Shown in pieces: positions 1 to 8,979 of a stretch of DNA of 53,316 nucleotides. This stretch comes from Acidobacteriota bacterium. GTDB lineage: Bacteria; Acidobacteriota; JAAYUB01. Every line of letters begins with the position of its first letter. Position 1 is the stretch's first letter. The translations under genes were made by a program, and so were the position numbers. The stretch spans positions 1-53,316 of the forward strand of contig JAKQOW010000137.1 of NCBI GenBank assembly GCA_029565065.1. The letters are read 5' to 3'. The notes under the pieces are model-generated. The model searched no databases. It saw nothing but the letters and a program-made list of their open reading frames with translations, and was not told the origin of the DNA.

Positions 1-1
1 G

Positions 2-1426
2 TACGACGAGGCGGGTGCGGACCTGGGGGCGCAAGTAGACACGGTGGCGCCGTACTCGTGGCGGCGGCTGGACAGCACGTGGCTGCAGTACGAGGGCTCG
101 GCGCACATCACGTCGAGCCGGTACCTGCTGGTGAAGCTGGAGTTCCAATACGGCGACACGCCCAGCGTCTGCGAGTTCTACCTCACCGGCGGCGAGTACT
201 TCATGTGGATCCTGCCAAACACCGTCCGGCCATGGATGGACTGGACCGGCCTGGCGGTTGTCAATAACATGATGGTGACCCAAGGATTGTGGATGGGGGC
301 TATTAAGGATCACAGCTCTGCCGGCTCGAAGGGTGCCTCTTTGGATCCCCGCAACAAGTACGTCCGCCTGACGGACGGCATCTGGACCGGTGTCGGCTAC
401 CAGGATCTGGATACCATCCTCATCTTCAGTGACAGTAACTCGAAGTGGGATGGTAAAAAATTTGCCGCTCCCATCAGCATCACCGGCAACACCGCCCAGG
501 ACCGGCACCTGTTCTTCGCCGCCGAGCCGGTGCCTCCCAACGTGCCGGCTGAGTTAGTGTGGCTGGACGACATCGTGGGCTCCATGCACTATTGCCGCCA
601 TGGTTTCTTCACCCAAGGCTCGCCGGCGGACGAGCCGTGCCGGGGAACGGACGAAGACCAGTTCATCCACACCATCAACCGGAACTTCGCGATGATGCAC
701 GATGAAGTGACCCGGGGGATGTGGGCGACGCTCCGGGCCGTGCAGCCCTCCCTCCCGGCGGATCCCAGCCACCTGTTCGGCGGCGACACCGACGATCACC
801 CCGTCCAGCGGGTCACGTGGTTCGAGGCGGTGCTCTTCGCCAACCTGCTGTCGGCGCATCGCAACCTGGAGCCCTGCTATTACAAGGACGCGGCCTTCAC
901 CGTGCCGGTGACGGCGGCCAACTACACGTCGGGGTCCTTCTACTGCGATTTCAGCGCCCCCGGCTTCCGGCTGCCCACCGAGGGGGAATGGGAATTTACC
1001 TGCCGGGGAGGGGGATGGTCTTATCATTTTCCGACTTGGTATGGATACAGAGAGGATAACTATACGGCCGCCAACTGCGGCGAGACATCCACGGCCGGGA
1101 TGTACCCGATCTTGGAATGGCTTGCCTGGTTCAAAGCGAATTCGGGAGGTAGGACGCAGGCTGTAGGGCAAGTAGCCTCTCAACCATGGTATCAGCAGGA
1201 TATGCTCGGGAACGTCTGGGAGTGGTGCTGGGACTGGTACGACGCCTACCCCACGGAGGCCGTGACCGATTACGCAGGACCCGGGTCCGGGATCGACCAT
1301 CGGGTGGTGCGCGGCGGGGCCTGGGACCGCGACGCTCGGCACTGCCGCGCGGGCAACCGAGACTACTGCGACGTGGACGGGCGCCTCAACACCGTCGGCT
1401 TCCGCCTGGTGCGGACGTACCCGTAA
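2..1426 (+). CDS. SUMF1/FGE-sulfatase-fold protein, 5' end outside window
   Basis: The frame is open to the left edge of the window, so the true start lies upstream; an in-frame GTG at 44 is probably internal. The N-terminal ~180 visible residues look beta-rich and match no family I recognise. From about residue 190 the formylglycine-generating-enzyme/SUMF1 fold is clear: an early GSPADEPCR segment, RLPTEGEWEF, DMLGNVWEWCWDW, RVVRGGAWDR and a terminal NTVGFRLVR. True FGE has a cysteine pair near the end. Here only HCRAGNRDYC is seen and the first catalytic cysteine position is not a cysteine, so this is probably a fold relative (binding or structural protein) and not an active sulfatase-maturing enzyme. 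AT-richer patches around 240-480 and 1010-1190 contrast with the rest of the window. The gene is convergent with the regulator across a repeat array. Confidence 0.85.
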   Translation, partial: YDEAGADLGAQVDTVAPYSWRRLDSTWLQYEGSAHITSSRYLLVKLEFQYGDTPSVCEFYLTGGEYFMWILPNTVRPWMDWTGLAVVNNMMVTQGLWMGAIKDHSSAGSKGASLDPRNKYVRLTDGIWTGVGYQDLDTILIFSDSNSKWDGKKFAAPISITGNTAQDRHLFFAAEPVPPNVPAELVWLDDIVGSMHYCRHGFFTQGSPADEPCRGTDEDQFIHTINRNFAMMHDEVTRGMWATLRAVQPSLPADPSHLFGGDTDDHPVQRVTWFEAVLFANLLSAHRNLEPCYYKDAAFTVPVTAANYTSGSFYCDFSAPGFRLPTEGEWEFTCRGGGWSYHFPTWYGYREDNYTAANCGETSTAGMYPILEWLAWFKANSGGRTQAVGQVASQPWYQQDMLGNVWEWCWDWYDAYPTEAVTDYAGPGSGIDHRVVRGGAWDRDARHCRAGNRDYCDVDGRLNTVGFRLVRTYP

Positions 1427-2042
1427 CGGCCGTAGGCCGCATTCGACGATCCTGCCGTACGCCGCATTCGATGAATGCGGCCAAACGGCAAGCCGAAACG
1501 ACTGATGATCGCTCCAATCAGCGCCGCGACGTTGTGAGGTGTTGACTTCGATAGCCGCGTAACATTTGCGGCCGGCGCGCGTTCATCGAACGCGCGGTAC
1601 GTTTTCGTACGTCGCATTCGATGAATGCGGCCAAACGGCAAGCCGAAACGACTGATGATCGCTCCAATCGGCGCCGCGACGTTGCGAGGTGTTGACTTCG
1701 ATAGCCGCGCAACATTCACGGCCGGCGCGCGTTCATCGAACGCGCGGTACGTTTTCGTACGCCGCATTCGAAGATCCTGCCGTACGCCGCATTCGATGAA
1801 TGCGGCCAAACGGCAAGCCGAAACGACTGATGATCGCTCCAATCAGCGCCGCGACGTTGTGAGGCGTTGACTTCGATAGCCGCGTAACATTTGCGGCCGG
1901 CGCGCGTTCATCGAACGCGCGGTACGTGCGTAGACCGCATTCACGGCCGGCGCGCGTTCATCGAACGCGCGGTACGTTTTCGTACGCCGCATTCGATGAA
2001 TGCGGCCAGACGGCACTATGGCAGGATCGGTGATTGCGTTAA
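1427..2042. repeat. Tandem array of REP-like alternating hairpins
   Basis: This gene-free stretch is a tandem array. The anchor ACTGATGATCGCTCC occurs at 1501, 1651 and 1826, giving spacings of 150 and 175; the second unit carries an extra 25 bases containing GATCCTGCCGTACGCCGC. Two hairpins alternate. Type A has arms GCCGCATTC/GAATGCGGC around GAT, at 1461-1481, 1611-1631 (one mismatch), 1786-1806 and 1986-2006. Type B has arms CGCGCGTTC/GAACGCGCG around ATC, at 1576-1596, 1726-1746, 1901-1921 and 1951-1971. GTAG or GTAC precedes several of them. Reading frames through the array are open only because 150 is a multiple of three. The array sits between two convergent genes. It resembles REP/BIME repeats; the family assignment is inference. 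Confidence 0.85.
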
Positions 2043-3398
2043 TCAGCACCGGGACGGCCGCGTGATCCCGTACCGCCGGATCTTGTTGTAGAGCGTGGTC
2101 CGCTCGACGCCCAGCACCTCGGCGGCCTTCTTGATGTTCCATTTCATCAGCGGCAGCACCTTGAGCAGGTGCCGTTTCTCCAGCTCCTCCAGCGACAGGG
2201 ACGCCGGCAGCGTCGCCGGGTCCGTCTGGAGCGGCGGCAGGTCCAGGGGCTGGATGTAGGTGGACACGGTCATCACGGCCGCCCGCTCCACTGCGTTCTC
2301 CAGCTCCCGGGCATTGCCGGGCCAGTGGTACTGCTGCATGAGCTGGCGGGCCGGCTCGCTGAAGCCGATGATTTTCCGGTTCGTCGCCGCGCAGAACACG
2401 CGTAAAAAATACTCGGCCATCAGCAGGATGTCCTCCCGCCGGTCGCGCAGGGGCGGGATGTGGATCTGGATGGCGCCGAGCAGCAGGTACAGGTCCTCGC
2501 GGAATTCACCGGCCCGCACCAGGGCCGCCAGGTCCCGGCTGTCGGCGGCGATCACGCGGCAGTCCACCGGAAGCTCCAGCGTGCCGCCCACCCGCCGGAA
2601 CGTCCGCCGCTGGAGGGCCTGCACGAGCTCCCCCTGGACCCGCGCCGGCAGCGCGCTCACATTGTCCAGGAACAGGGTGCCGCCGACGGCGTTCTCCAGC
2701 CGGCCCCGCTTCGGATACGGGACGCCGTCCGGAGCCCCGCATTCGGAGCCGAACAGCTCGCGCTCCGCCCGGTTTTCCGGGATCGCGCTGCAACTGACCG
2801 TCACCATGGGCAGGTTGCCCCGGCTAGACGCCGTGTGGATCGCGCGCGCCACCTGTTCCTTGCCGCAGCCGTTTTCGCCGGTGACGAGGACAGGGACGTC
2901 GGTGGCGGCCGCGTCCGCGATCACCTGCCGGATGTGCTCGAACGTCGGGCTTCGGCCCAGGAGATCGCCGTCCTTGCGGTAAGCGTCCATGCCGGCCTTG
3001 AGCGTCGCGTTCTCGTCGACCAGATTCCGGTACTTGACGAATTTGAGGGCCGCCAGCTCCACCGCTTCCCGCTGCAGCGGCGGCACGATATAGTCGAAGA
3101 CGCCCAGACGCATGGCTTGCACGGTGGACTCCGTGGCCACATCGGGGGTGATCACCGTCAGCTCGATTAACGGGTCCAGCAGCTTGACCTGGCGGAGAAG
3201 CTCCAGGCAGTCCATGTCCGGCAAACCGATCGCGGCCAGGATGAAGTCGGCATGCTCCTCCCGCAGGCGGCGCACGGCGGCCTCGCCGCTGGATTCGGCG
3301 ACGGCGTGAAAGCCGTCGGCCTTCAGCCAGCCGGTGATCTGTTCGCGGACGTTGGCGTCGCTGTCCACGATGAGGACTTTGAGATGTTCCGGACGCAT
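2043..3398 (-). CDS. Degenerate NtrC-family response regulator (receiver, AAA+, Fis HTH)
   Basis: A 451-residue protein with receiver (1-120), AAA+ (145-380) and Fis-type helix-turn-helix (405-445) in NtrC order. The ATG at 3398 is chosen because GGGAG lies 9 bases upstream and the receiver starts at once; an upstream in-frame ATG at 3560 would add 54 residues unlike any receiver. Key residues are lost. The phosphoacceptor Asp is Ala56 (ILAAIGLPDMD), the conserved Lys is Pro106, and the GAFTGA sigma54 loop reads GAPDGV (221-226). The Walker B DE is D245-N246 and the sensor I Asn is Ser287. Walker A (GENGCGK, 174-180) and the FREDLY arginine-finger region persist. It therefore probably works without phosphorylation or sigma54 activation, perhaps as a DNA-binding repressor or sigma70-type regulator. 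It lies downstream of, and in the same direction as, nuoN. Confidence 0.9.
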   Translation of the reverse strand: MRPEHLKVLIVDSDANVREQITGWLKADGFHAVAESSGEAAVRRLREEHADFILAAIGLPDMDCLELLRQVKLLDPLIELTVITPDVATESTVQAMRLGVFDYIVPPLQREAVELAALKFVKYRNLVDENATLKAGMDAYRKDGDLLGRSPTFEHIRQVIADAAATDVPVLVTGENGCGKEQVARAIHTASSRGNLPMVTVSCSAIPENRAERELFGSECGAPDGVPYPKRGRLENAVGGTLFLDNVSALPARVQGELVQALQRRTFRRVGGTLELPVDCRVIAADSRDLAALVRAGEFREDLYLLLGAIQIHIPPLRDRREDILLMAEYFLRVFCAATNRKIIGFSEPARQLMQQYHWPGNARELENAVERAAVMTVSTYIQPLDLPPLQTDPATLPASLSLEELEKRHLLKVLPLMKWNIKKAAEVLGVERTTLYNKIRRYGITRPSRC

Positions 3399-3499
3399 GG
3401 CGGTGAACTCCCTGGGTGTCGTTGCGGTTGCGGGCGGATCACCGGACCGGAACCCCTGTGCTCGGGTGTCGCGCGGGTTATCATCCCCCGGGCATGCAA

Positions 3500-3524
3500 C
3501 CGACGAACCGTAACGGTTCGTCGG
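3500..3524. promoter_or_regulatory. Perfect 11-bp dyad in the regulator leader
   Basis: Arms CCGACGAACCG (3500-3510) and CGGTTCGTCGG (3514-3524) are perfectly complementary around TAA. The dyad lies about 100 bases upstream of the regulator start and downstream of its predicted promoter, so it could be an autoregulatory operator for the Fis-type domain or an mRNA hairpin. It has no T tract, so a terminator is unlikely. Confidence 0.6.
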
Positions 3525-3550
3525 TGGAGCCGCTTCCTCAACCACATCAG

Positions 3551-3579
3551 AGTATGACAAAAAGGGGGTAAAAAATCAA
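3551..3579 (-). promoter_or_regulatory. Predicted sigma70 promoter of the NtrC-like regulator
   Basis: On the minus strand TTGATT (3579-3574) and CATACT (3556-3551) are separated by 17 bases. This gives a leader of about 145 nt containing the dyad at 3500-3524. It would transcribe the regulator separately from the nuo genes upstream. Confidence 0.5.
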
Positions 3580-3650
3580 AGCACTTTCGGGCTGGTGTGC
3601 AAAATACCAACAGACGATGTCTGCTTTTGATGCATGATGGGCCGCAACCG

Positions 3651-5105
3651 CTAACGTCCCAGGAAACTCAGGATGGCGTCGCTGGAAGCCTGAAGGAGCG
3701 GGGAGGGGAAGAGTCCGAGAGCGATGATCAGCAAGCCGCAGGTGACGATCACGACGCCGGCGGCGGCGGGAATCTCGACGGACGCGGCTTCGCCGGGCTC
3801 CTGCATGAACATCACCACCACCACCCGCAGGTAGTAGTAGACACTCACCAGGCTGTTCAGGATGGCGATGATGACCAGGGTGTAAAGCTCCCGTTCCATC
3901 GCGGCGCTGAACAGGAAGAACTTGCCGATGAACCCAGCGGTGGCGGGGATGCCCGCCAGCGACACGAGGCAGACGGTCAGGGGGAAGCTCAGGATGGGTT
4001 GGCGGAAACCCAGGCCGCGGTAGTCGTCGATGGCGACGCGCGTCTCGCCGGGACCGGACACCAAGGCCACCACCGCGAAGGCGCCGATGTTCATCAGCAG
4101 ATAGGCGGCGAAGTAGAACAGCATGGCCGCCAGGCCGGTGACGCTGGCGGTGACCAGCCCGATGAGCAGGTAGCCGGCGTGGGCGATGGACGAATAGGCG
4201 AGCAGCCGCTTGATGTTGCGCTGGGGGATGGCGCCCAGGTTGCCCACCAGCATCGTGAGCACCGCCGATACCAGCAGCAGTTGGGTCCAGACCGGCTGGT
4301 CGGGGGGGACGAGCTGGAACAGGATGCGGATCAGGGCGGCGAAACCCGCCGCCTTGGGGCCGACGGACATGAAGGCGGTCACCGGCGTCGGCGCCCCCTC
4401 GTACACGTCGGGCGTCCACACGTGGAAGGGGGCGGCGGCCACCTTGAAACTGAAGCCCGCCACCACCAGGCCGATGCCCAGCGCCAGCAGCAGCGGCAGG
4501 TCGGCCACGTGCGTGAAGGCGCTCATGAAGCGGAGCACGGCGCCGTAGTTCGTGCTGCCGGCTGCGCCGTAGATGAGGGCGATCCCGTAGAGCAGGATCG
4601 CCGAGGAGAAGGCGCCCATGAAGAAGTACTTCATCCCCGACTCGTTGGAGCGGGGGTCCCGCCGCCGGAAGCCGGCCAGCACGTAGGTGGCGATGGAGAG
4701 GATCTCCAGGCCGACGAAGGTCATGACCAGGTCGGCGCCGGTGACCATGAAGTTCATGCCCGCCGTGGCGAACAGCAGCAGCGTGTAGAACTCGCCGTGG
4801 GGGAGCGCCTCCCGTCGCAGGTAGGCCGCCGAGCCGAGCACCATCAGAATTCCGATAGCGGCGAAGAGCAGCCGGCAGTAGGCGCCGAACGGGTCCAGTG
4901 TGACCATGCCGTGGAACAGCGCGTCGACCGGAACTCGCGGCGCCAGCAGGACGGCGGCCGCGCTGCCCGCCAGCCCGGCCACGGCCAGCACGGCGCCGGC
5001 GGCCCGGCCGTGCCGGCCCAGGAAGGGCTCCGCGACCATGATCAGGACGCCGGCCGCGCACAGGACGATCTCGGGGAGGATGGCGGGGATGAACAGCTCG
5101 TTCAC
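3651..5105 (-). CDS. nuoN: NADH-quinone oxidoreductase subunit N
   Basis: A 484-residue polytopic membrane protein of the proton-pumping Mrp-antiporter-like family; NuoN is one of three such pump subunits in the membrane arm of complex I. The family region with FKVAAAPFHVWTPDVYEG followed by PTPVTAFMS and a conserved lysine (SVGPKAAGF) is intact, and at least a dozen hydrophobic segments are visible. The start is GTG at 5105, 9 bases after the nuoM stop, as expected for an operon. It is the last nuo gene; the regulator follows after a 252-base gap. Length is normal for the family. Confidence 0.96.
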   Translation of the reverse strand: MNELFIPAILPEIVLCAAGVLIMVAEPFLGRHGRAAGAVLAVAGLAGSAAAVLLAPRVPVDALFHGMVTLDPFGAYCRLLFAAIGILMVLGSAAYLRREALPHGEFYTLLLFATAGMNFMVTGADLVMTFVGLEILSIATYVLAGFRRRDPRSNESGMKYFFMGAFSSAILLYGIALIYGAAGSTNYGAVLRFMSAFTHVADLPLLLALGIGLVVAGFSFKVAAAPFHVWTPDVYEGAPTPVTAFMSVGPKAAGFAALIRILFQLVPPDQPVWTQLLLVSAVLTMLVGNLGAIPQRNIKRLLAYSSIAHAGYLLIGLVTASVTGLAAMLFYFAAYLLMNIGAFAVVALVSGPGETRVAIDDYRGLGFRQPILSFPLTVCLVSLAGIPATAGFIGKFFLFSAAMERELYTLVIIAILNSLVSVYYYLRVVVVMFMQEPGEAASVEIPAAAGVVIVTCGLLIIALGLFPSPLLQASSDAILSFLGR

Positions 5106-5114
5106 GACGGACTC

Positions 5115-6716
5115 CTACCGGATGGTGGGCGCGGCGGCCTGCGGGGCCGGGGTGCCAGGCCCGACGCCGCCCGCCGGCAGCCGGTCCACCTCGTGGATCA
5201 CGGGCGGCGGCTGCCGGACCTGCTGCACGCGGGCCAGCGCCTTCTGGAGGCTGGCATCCATGGGCCGGAGGAAGGTGCTCGAGTGCATGCCCATCCACAC
5301 GATGAGGATGACGATGGGGATCAGGATGAGCTTCTCCCGCAGGTTCAGGTCGGCCAGGGCGCGGTTCTCGTCGCGGTTCAGCGGGCCCAGGAAGACCCGC
5401 TGGTACATGGTGAGCATGTAGACCGCCGACAGGATCAGCCCCGTCGCCGCCAGGATGCCGTAGGTGGCGTTGCCGGCGAACGCGCCCTGGAGGATGAGGA
5501 TCTCGCCGACGAAGCCGTTGAGACCGGGCAGGCCGATGGACGACAGGGTGACGATCATGAACAGGGCGGCGAACACGGGCATCCGGTGGGCCAGCCCGCC
5601 GAACTCGGCGATGAGGCGCGTGTGCCGCCGGTCGTAGATCATGCCCACCAGGAGGAACAGCGCGCCGGTGCTCAAGCCGTGATTCAGCATCTGGTACGTC
5701 GCTCCCTGGACGCCGTAAATGTTGAACGCGAACAGGCCCAGCATGACGAAGCCGAGGTGGCTCACCGACGAGTAGGCCACCAGGCGCTTGAGGTCGGGCT
5801 GGACCATGCACACCAGCGCCCCGTAGATGATCCCGACGAGGGCCAGGCTGCAGACCCAGGGGGCGAGGGTGACGCTGGCCTCGGGGAAGAGCGGCAGGCA
5901 GAAGCGCAGGAAGCCGTAGGTGCCCATCTTCAGGAGCACGGCGGCCAGGACCACCGAGCCGGCGGTGGGCGCCTCGGTGTGCGCGTCGGGTAGCCAGGTG
6001 TGGAACGGGAAGAGCGGCACCTTGATGGCGAAGGCGACGCCGAACGCCAGAAAGAGCAGGATCTGGCGGTCCAGCGGCAGTGCGAAGCGCCCCGCCTCCA
6101 TGGCCGCCAGGATCTGCGGGTAGTCGAAGGTGAAGGCGCCGGCGGCCTGGCCGTGCCAGTAGTAGAGCGCGATGACGGCCACCAGCATGAACAGGGAGCC
6201 GAACATCGTATAGAGGAAGAATTTCACCGCCGCGTAGATCCGGTTCTTGCTCCCCCAGACGCCGATCAGGAAGTACATGGGGATGAGCATGACCTCCCAG
6301 AACAGGTAGAAGAGCACCAGGTCCAGCGACAGGAAGACGCCGAGGATGCCCGACTCGAGCACCAGCATGAAGATCATGTACTCGCGGACGTGCTTTGTGA
6401 CGGACCACGAGCCCAGGATGGCGACGGGCGTGATGAAGGTGGTGAGCAACACGAGGAAGAGCGAGATGCCGTCCAGGCCCAGGTGGTAGTTCACCTGGAA
6501 ACCGCCCATGGCGAACCAGCGGTGGAACTCCTCGAGCTGGAAGTCGGGACTGGCGGACTGGAAACGGGTCAGCAGCAGGAGGGATGCGGCGAAGCCGGCC
6601 AGCGCGGCGGCCAGCGCCACGGCCCGGTGCGCCCCGACGCGCGCCCGCGGGATGAAGGCCAGGCCGACGGCGCCCAGCATGGGCAGGAAGACGACGATGC
6701 TCAGCAGGTGTTCCAT
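5115..6716 (-). CDS. nuoM: NADH-quinone oxidoreductase subunit M
   Basis: A 533-residue antiporter-like complex I subunit of the membrane arm. The diagnostic stretch KVPLFPFHTWLPDAH followed by TEAPTAGSVVLAAVLLKMG is present, with the transmembrane glutamate near the N-terminal third (LVLFYLFWEVML). I take the ATG at 6716, which begins MEHLLSIVVFLPMLG and sits 4 bases after the nuoL stop; an in-frame start at 6728 would overlap nuoL. The last 35 or so residues form a Pro/Ala-rich tail ending APQAAAPTIR, longer than needed for the fold. Confidence 0.96.
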   Translation of the reverse strand: MEHLLSIVVFLPMLGAVGLAFIPRARVGAHRAVALAAALAGFAASLLLLTRFQSASPDFQLEEFHRWFAMGGFQVNYHLGLDGISLFLVLLTTFITPVAILGSWSVTKHVREYMIFMLVLESGILGVFLSLDLVLFYLFWEVMLIPMYFLIGVWGSKNRIYAAVKFFLYTMFGSLFMLVAVIALYYWHGQAAGAFTFDYPQILAAMEAGRFALPLDRQILLFLAFGVAFAIKVPLFPFHTWLPDAHTEAPTAGSVVLAAVLLKMGTYGFLRFCLPLFPEASVTLAPWVCSLALVGIIYGALVCMVQPDLKRLVAYSSVSHLGFVMLGLFAFNIYGVQGATYQMLNHGLSTGALFLLVGMIYDRRHTRLIAEFGGLAHRMPVFAALFMIVTLSSIGLPGLNGFVGEILILQGAFAGNATYGILAATGLILSAVYMLTMYQRVFLGPLNRDENRALADLNLREKLILIPIVILIVWMGMHSSTFLRPMDASLQKALARVQQVRQPPPVIHEVDRLPAGGVGPGTPAPQAAAPTIR

Positions 6717-6720
6717 ACGC

Positions 6721-8658
6721 CTAGCCAAACAGGAAGAGTACGTACAGCCCCACGCCGATGGCGCCCACCGCCACCCAGCCGAGGTAGGTTCGGGTCAGCC
6801 CGTTCTGGACGCGCCGCGCCCCGTCGCCGAGTCCGCGGACCATCGCCCCGGCACCGTTGACCAGGCCGTCGACGAGGCCGGCGTCGAAGATCTTCCAGAG
6901 CCACTGCTCGGAGATCCACGCCAGCGGCCGGACGATGACGCGGTCGTACAGCTCGTCCACGTAGTACTTGTGGAAGATCAGCTGGTGCGCGGCGCCGAGC
7001 CGCTTCTCGTCGTCGGGCAGCGCGCCGCGTCGGATGAACACCACCCAGGCGGCGGCGATGCCGAGCAGTCCCACCAGCACCGCCGCGCCGGTCACCGCCA
7101 GCTCCTGCGCCAGGCTGTGGGGGGCGTGGGCGCCCCCGTCGACGGGCGGCAGCTGCGCGAAGACCGGCTGGAGAAAGTCGCGGAACGCGTTGGGACCCAG
7201 CCAGGCCGGCAGCCCCACGAAGCCGCCGACGGCGGCCAACAGCGCCAGCACGACCAGCACCGCAGTCATGGGCCGTGGCGATTCGTGGACATGGTGGCGC
7301 TGCTCCTCGGGCACGCGGGTCCGGCCGTGGAAGGTCAGGAAGACCAGCCGGAACATGTAGAACGCCGTCAAGCCGGCCGCGAGCGTGGCCAGGCCGAAGA
7401 ACACCAGGTGGCCGCGCGCGCCGCCGGCGAACGCGTGCCACAGGATTTCGTCCTTGGAGAAGAAACCGGCCAGCGGCGGCACGCCGGCGATGGCCAGGGC
7501 GCCGATCCACATGGTGGCGGCGGTGACGGGCAGGTATTTCCGCAGCCCGCCCATCGCCTGCATGTCCTGCTCGTGGTGCAGGGCCAGGATCACGCTGCCG
7601 GATCCGAGAAAGAGCAGCGCCTTGAAGAAGGCGTGGGTCATCAGATGGAAGATGCCGGTGGCGTAGGCGCCCACGCCGAGCGCCACGAACATATAGCCGA
7701 GCTGGCTGACGGTGGAGTAAGCGAGCACCCGCTTGATGTCGCGCTGGAACAGGCCGATGGTGGCGGCGAAAACGGCGGTCAGCGCGCCGATCAGCCCCAC
7801 CCAGAACAGCGTCTCGGGCGCGCGGCCGTACAGGGGATTCGAGCGGACCACCATGTAAACGCCGGCGGTGACCATGGTGGCGGCGTGGATCAGCGCGCTC
7901 ACCGGGGTGGGGCCTTCCATGGCATCGGGCAGCCAGACGTAGAGCGGGATCTGGGCGCTCTTGCCGGTGGCGCCCACGAAGAAGAGCAGGGTGATGGCGG
8001 TGAGCACGCCGTAATGCGCCTCCACGGGCAGGGCGGCGACCTGCGCGAACAGGGTCCGGAAGTCCAGCGTACGGAACGTCACGAACAGGAGCACCAGCCC
8101 CACCACGAAGCCGAAGTCCCCGATCCGGTTCACGATGAACGCCTTCTTGCCGGCTGCGGCGGCGCTCGGCTTGTGAAAGTAGAAGCCGATGAGCAGGTAG
8201 GAGCAGAGCCCCACGCCCTCCCAGCCCAGGAAGAGGAGCAGGTAGTTGTCCGCCAGCACCAGCATGAGCATGGCGAACATGAACAGGTTCATGTAGGCGA
8301 AGAAGCGGTAGTAGCCGGCCTCCGCCCACATGTAGCCGATGCTGTAGACGTGGATCAGGAAGCCCACGCCGGTGACCACCAGCGTCATCACCATGGACAG
8401 CGGGTCGAGGAGAAACCCGAAGCTGGCCGCGAAGTCGCCCGACTCGATCCAGCGGAAGTAGTCCGCCTGCACGAGGCGCTCCGGCAGGTTGAGGAAACGC
8501 TGGAAGACGATCGCCGCCAGCAGGAACGAGGCGCCGGTGGCGCCGCAGGCGATCCAGTGGACCAGCGGCTTGGGCAGGCGGCGTCCGAACAGCCCGTTGA
8601 GGAGGAAGCCCAGCAGGGGGAGCAGCGGGATCCAGAGCAGCAGGCTGTTCATCGCCAC
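6721..8658 (-). CDS. nuoL: NADH-quinone oxidoreductase subunit L
   Basis: A 645-residue subunit, the most distal pump of complex I. Visible hallmarks are LFFLGWEGVGLCSYLLIGF, GATGKSAQIPLYVWLPDAMEG followed by PTPVSALIHAATMVTAG, and a C-terminal part ending in a hydrophobic helix (VAVGAIGVGLYVLFLFG) after a long lateral helix region. It starts MAMNSLLLWIPLLPLLGF and either methionine could be used. It lies 12 bases after nuoK and 4 bases before nuoM, so it is translated from one nuoJKLMN transcript. Confidence 0.97.
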   Translation of the reverse strand: MAMNSLLLWIPLLPLLGFLLNGLFGRRLPKPLVHWIACGATGASFLLAAIVFQRFLNLPERLVQADYFRWIESGDFAASFGFLLDPLSMVMTLVVTGVGFLIHVYSIGYMWAEAGYYRFFAYMNLFMFAMLMLVLADNYLLLFLGWEGVGLCSYLLIGFYFHKPSAAAAGKKAFIVNRIGDFGFVVGLVLLFVTFRTLDFRTLFAQVAALPVEAHYGVLTAITLLFFVGATGKSAQIPLYVWLPDAMEGPTPVSALIHAATMVTAGVYMVVRSNPLYGRAPETLFWVGLIGALTAVFAATIGLFQRDIKRVLAYSTVSQLGYMFVALGVGAYATGIFHLMTHAFFKALLFLGSGSVILALHHEQDMQAMGGLRKYLPVTAATMWIGALAIAGVPPLAGFFSKDEILWHAFAGGARGHLVFFGLATLAAGLTAFYMFRLVFLTFHGRTRVPEEQRHHVHESPRPMTAVLVVLALLAAVGGFVGLPAWLGPNAFRDFLQPVFAQLPPVDGGAHAPHSLAQELAVTGAAVLVGLLGIAAAWVVFIRRGALPDDEKRLGAAHQLIFHKYYVDELYDRVIVRPLAWISEQWLWKIFDAGLVDGLVNGAGAMVRGLGDGARRVQNGLTRTYLGWVAVGAIGVGLYVLFLFG

Positions 8659-8670
8659 CTCGACGTCCCG

Positions 8671-8976
8671 TCAGTACTTCATCAGGTTCAGCTGGTCGGC
8701 GTCCAGCGTCCGGCGGCTGCGGTACAGGGCGATCACCAGCGCCAGCCCCACCGCGGCCTCGGCCGCCGCTAGGACGATCACGAAGAACACCACCACCTGG
8801 CCGTCGAGCTGGCCCAGCCGCCGGCTGAAGCCGATCAGGGCCAGGTTGGCGGCGTTGAGCATCAGCTCGACGCAGAGGAACATGACCACCAGGTTGCGGC
8901 GCATGAGCGCGCCGATGATGCCGATGGCGAACAGCAGCGCGCTGAGGATCAGGACGTGGAGCGACGGGACGGGCAT
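8671..8976 (-). CDS. nuoK: NADH-quinone oxidoreductase subunit K
   Basis: A 101-residue, three-helix subunit of the complex I membrane arm. Both membrane glutamates needed for proton translocation in the family are visible, in [19 protein letters not shown] and in [22 protein letters not shown] at 8976 is 3 bases after the nuoJ stop. Length is typical (100-102 residues). Confidence 0.96.
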   Translation of the reverse strand: MPVPSLHVLILSALLFAIGIIGALMRRNLVVMFLCVELMLNAANLALIGFSRRLGQLDGQVVVFFVIVLAAAEAAVGLALVIALYRSRRTLDADQLNLMKY

Positions 8977-8979
8977 GGG

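Noticed and set aside
2..1426. Active formylglycine-generating enzyme
   Set aside because: The SUMF1 fold is clear but the active-site cysteine pair is incomplete, and no sulfatase gene is near.
1427..2042. Possible CRISPR array
   Set aside because: The sequences between the repeated hairpins are themselves repeated at 150/175 bases; there are no unique spacers and no cas gene nearby.
1363..2142. Several 60-160 residue open frames in the repeat array on both strands
   Set aside because: The 150-base unit is a multiple of three, so frames stay open by repetition; the peptides are themselves repeats and have no ribosome-binding sites.
3547..6408. Long open frame (over 900 residues) on the minus strand across nuoN and nuoM
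   Set aside because: It lies out of frame with the clear nuoN/nuoM genes and is made of Arg/Pro/Gly-rich low-complexity sequence, as expected from high GC.
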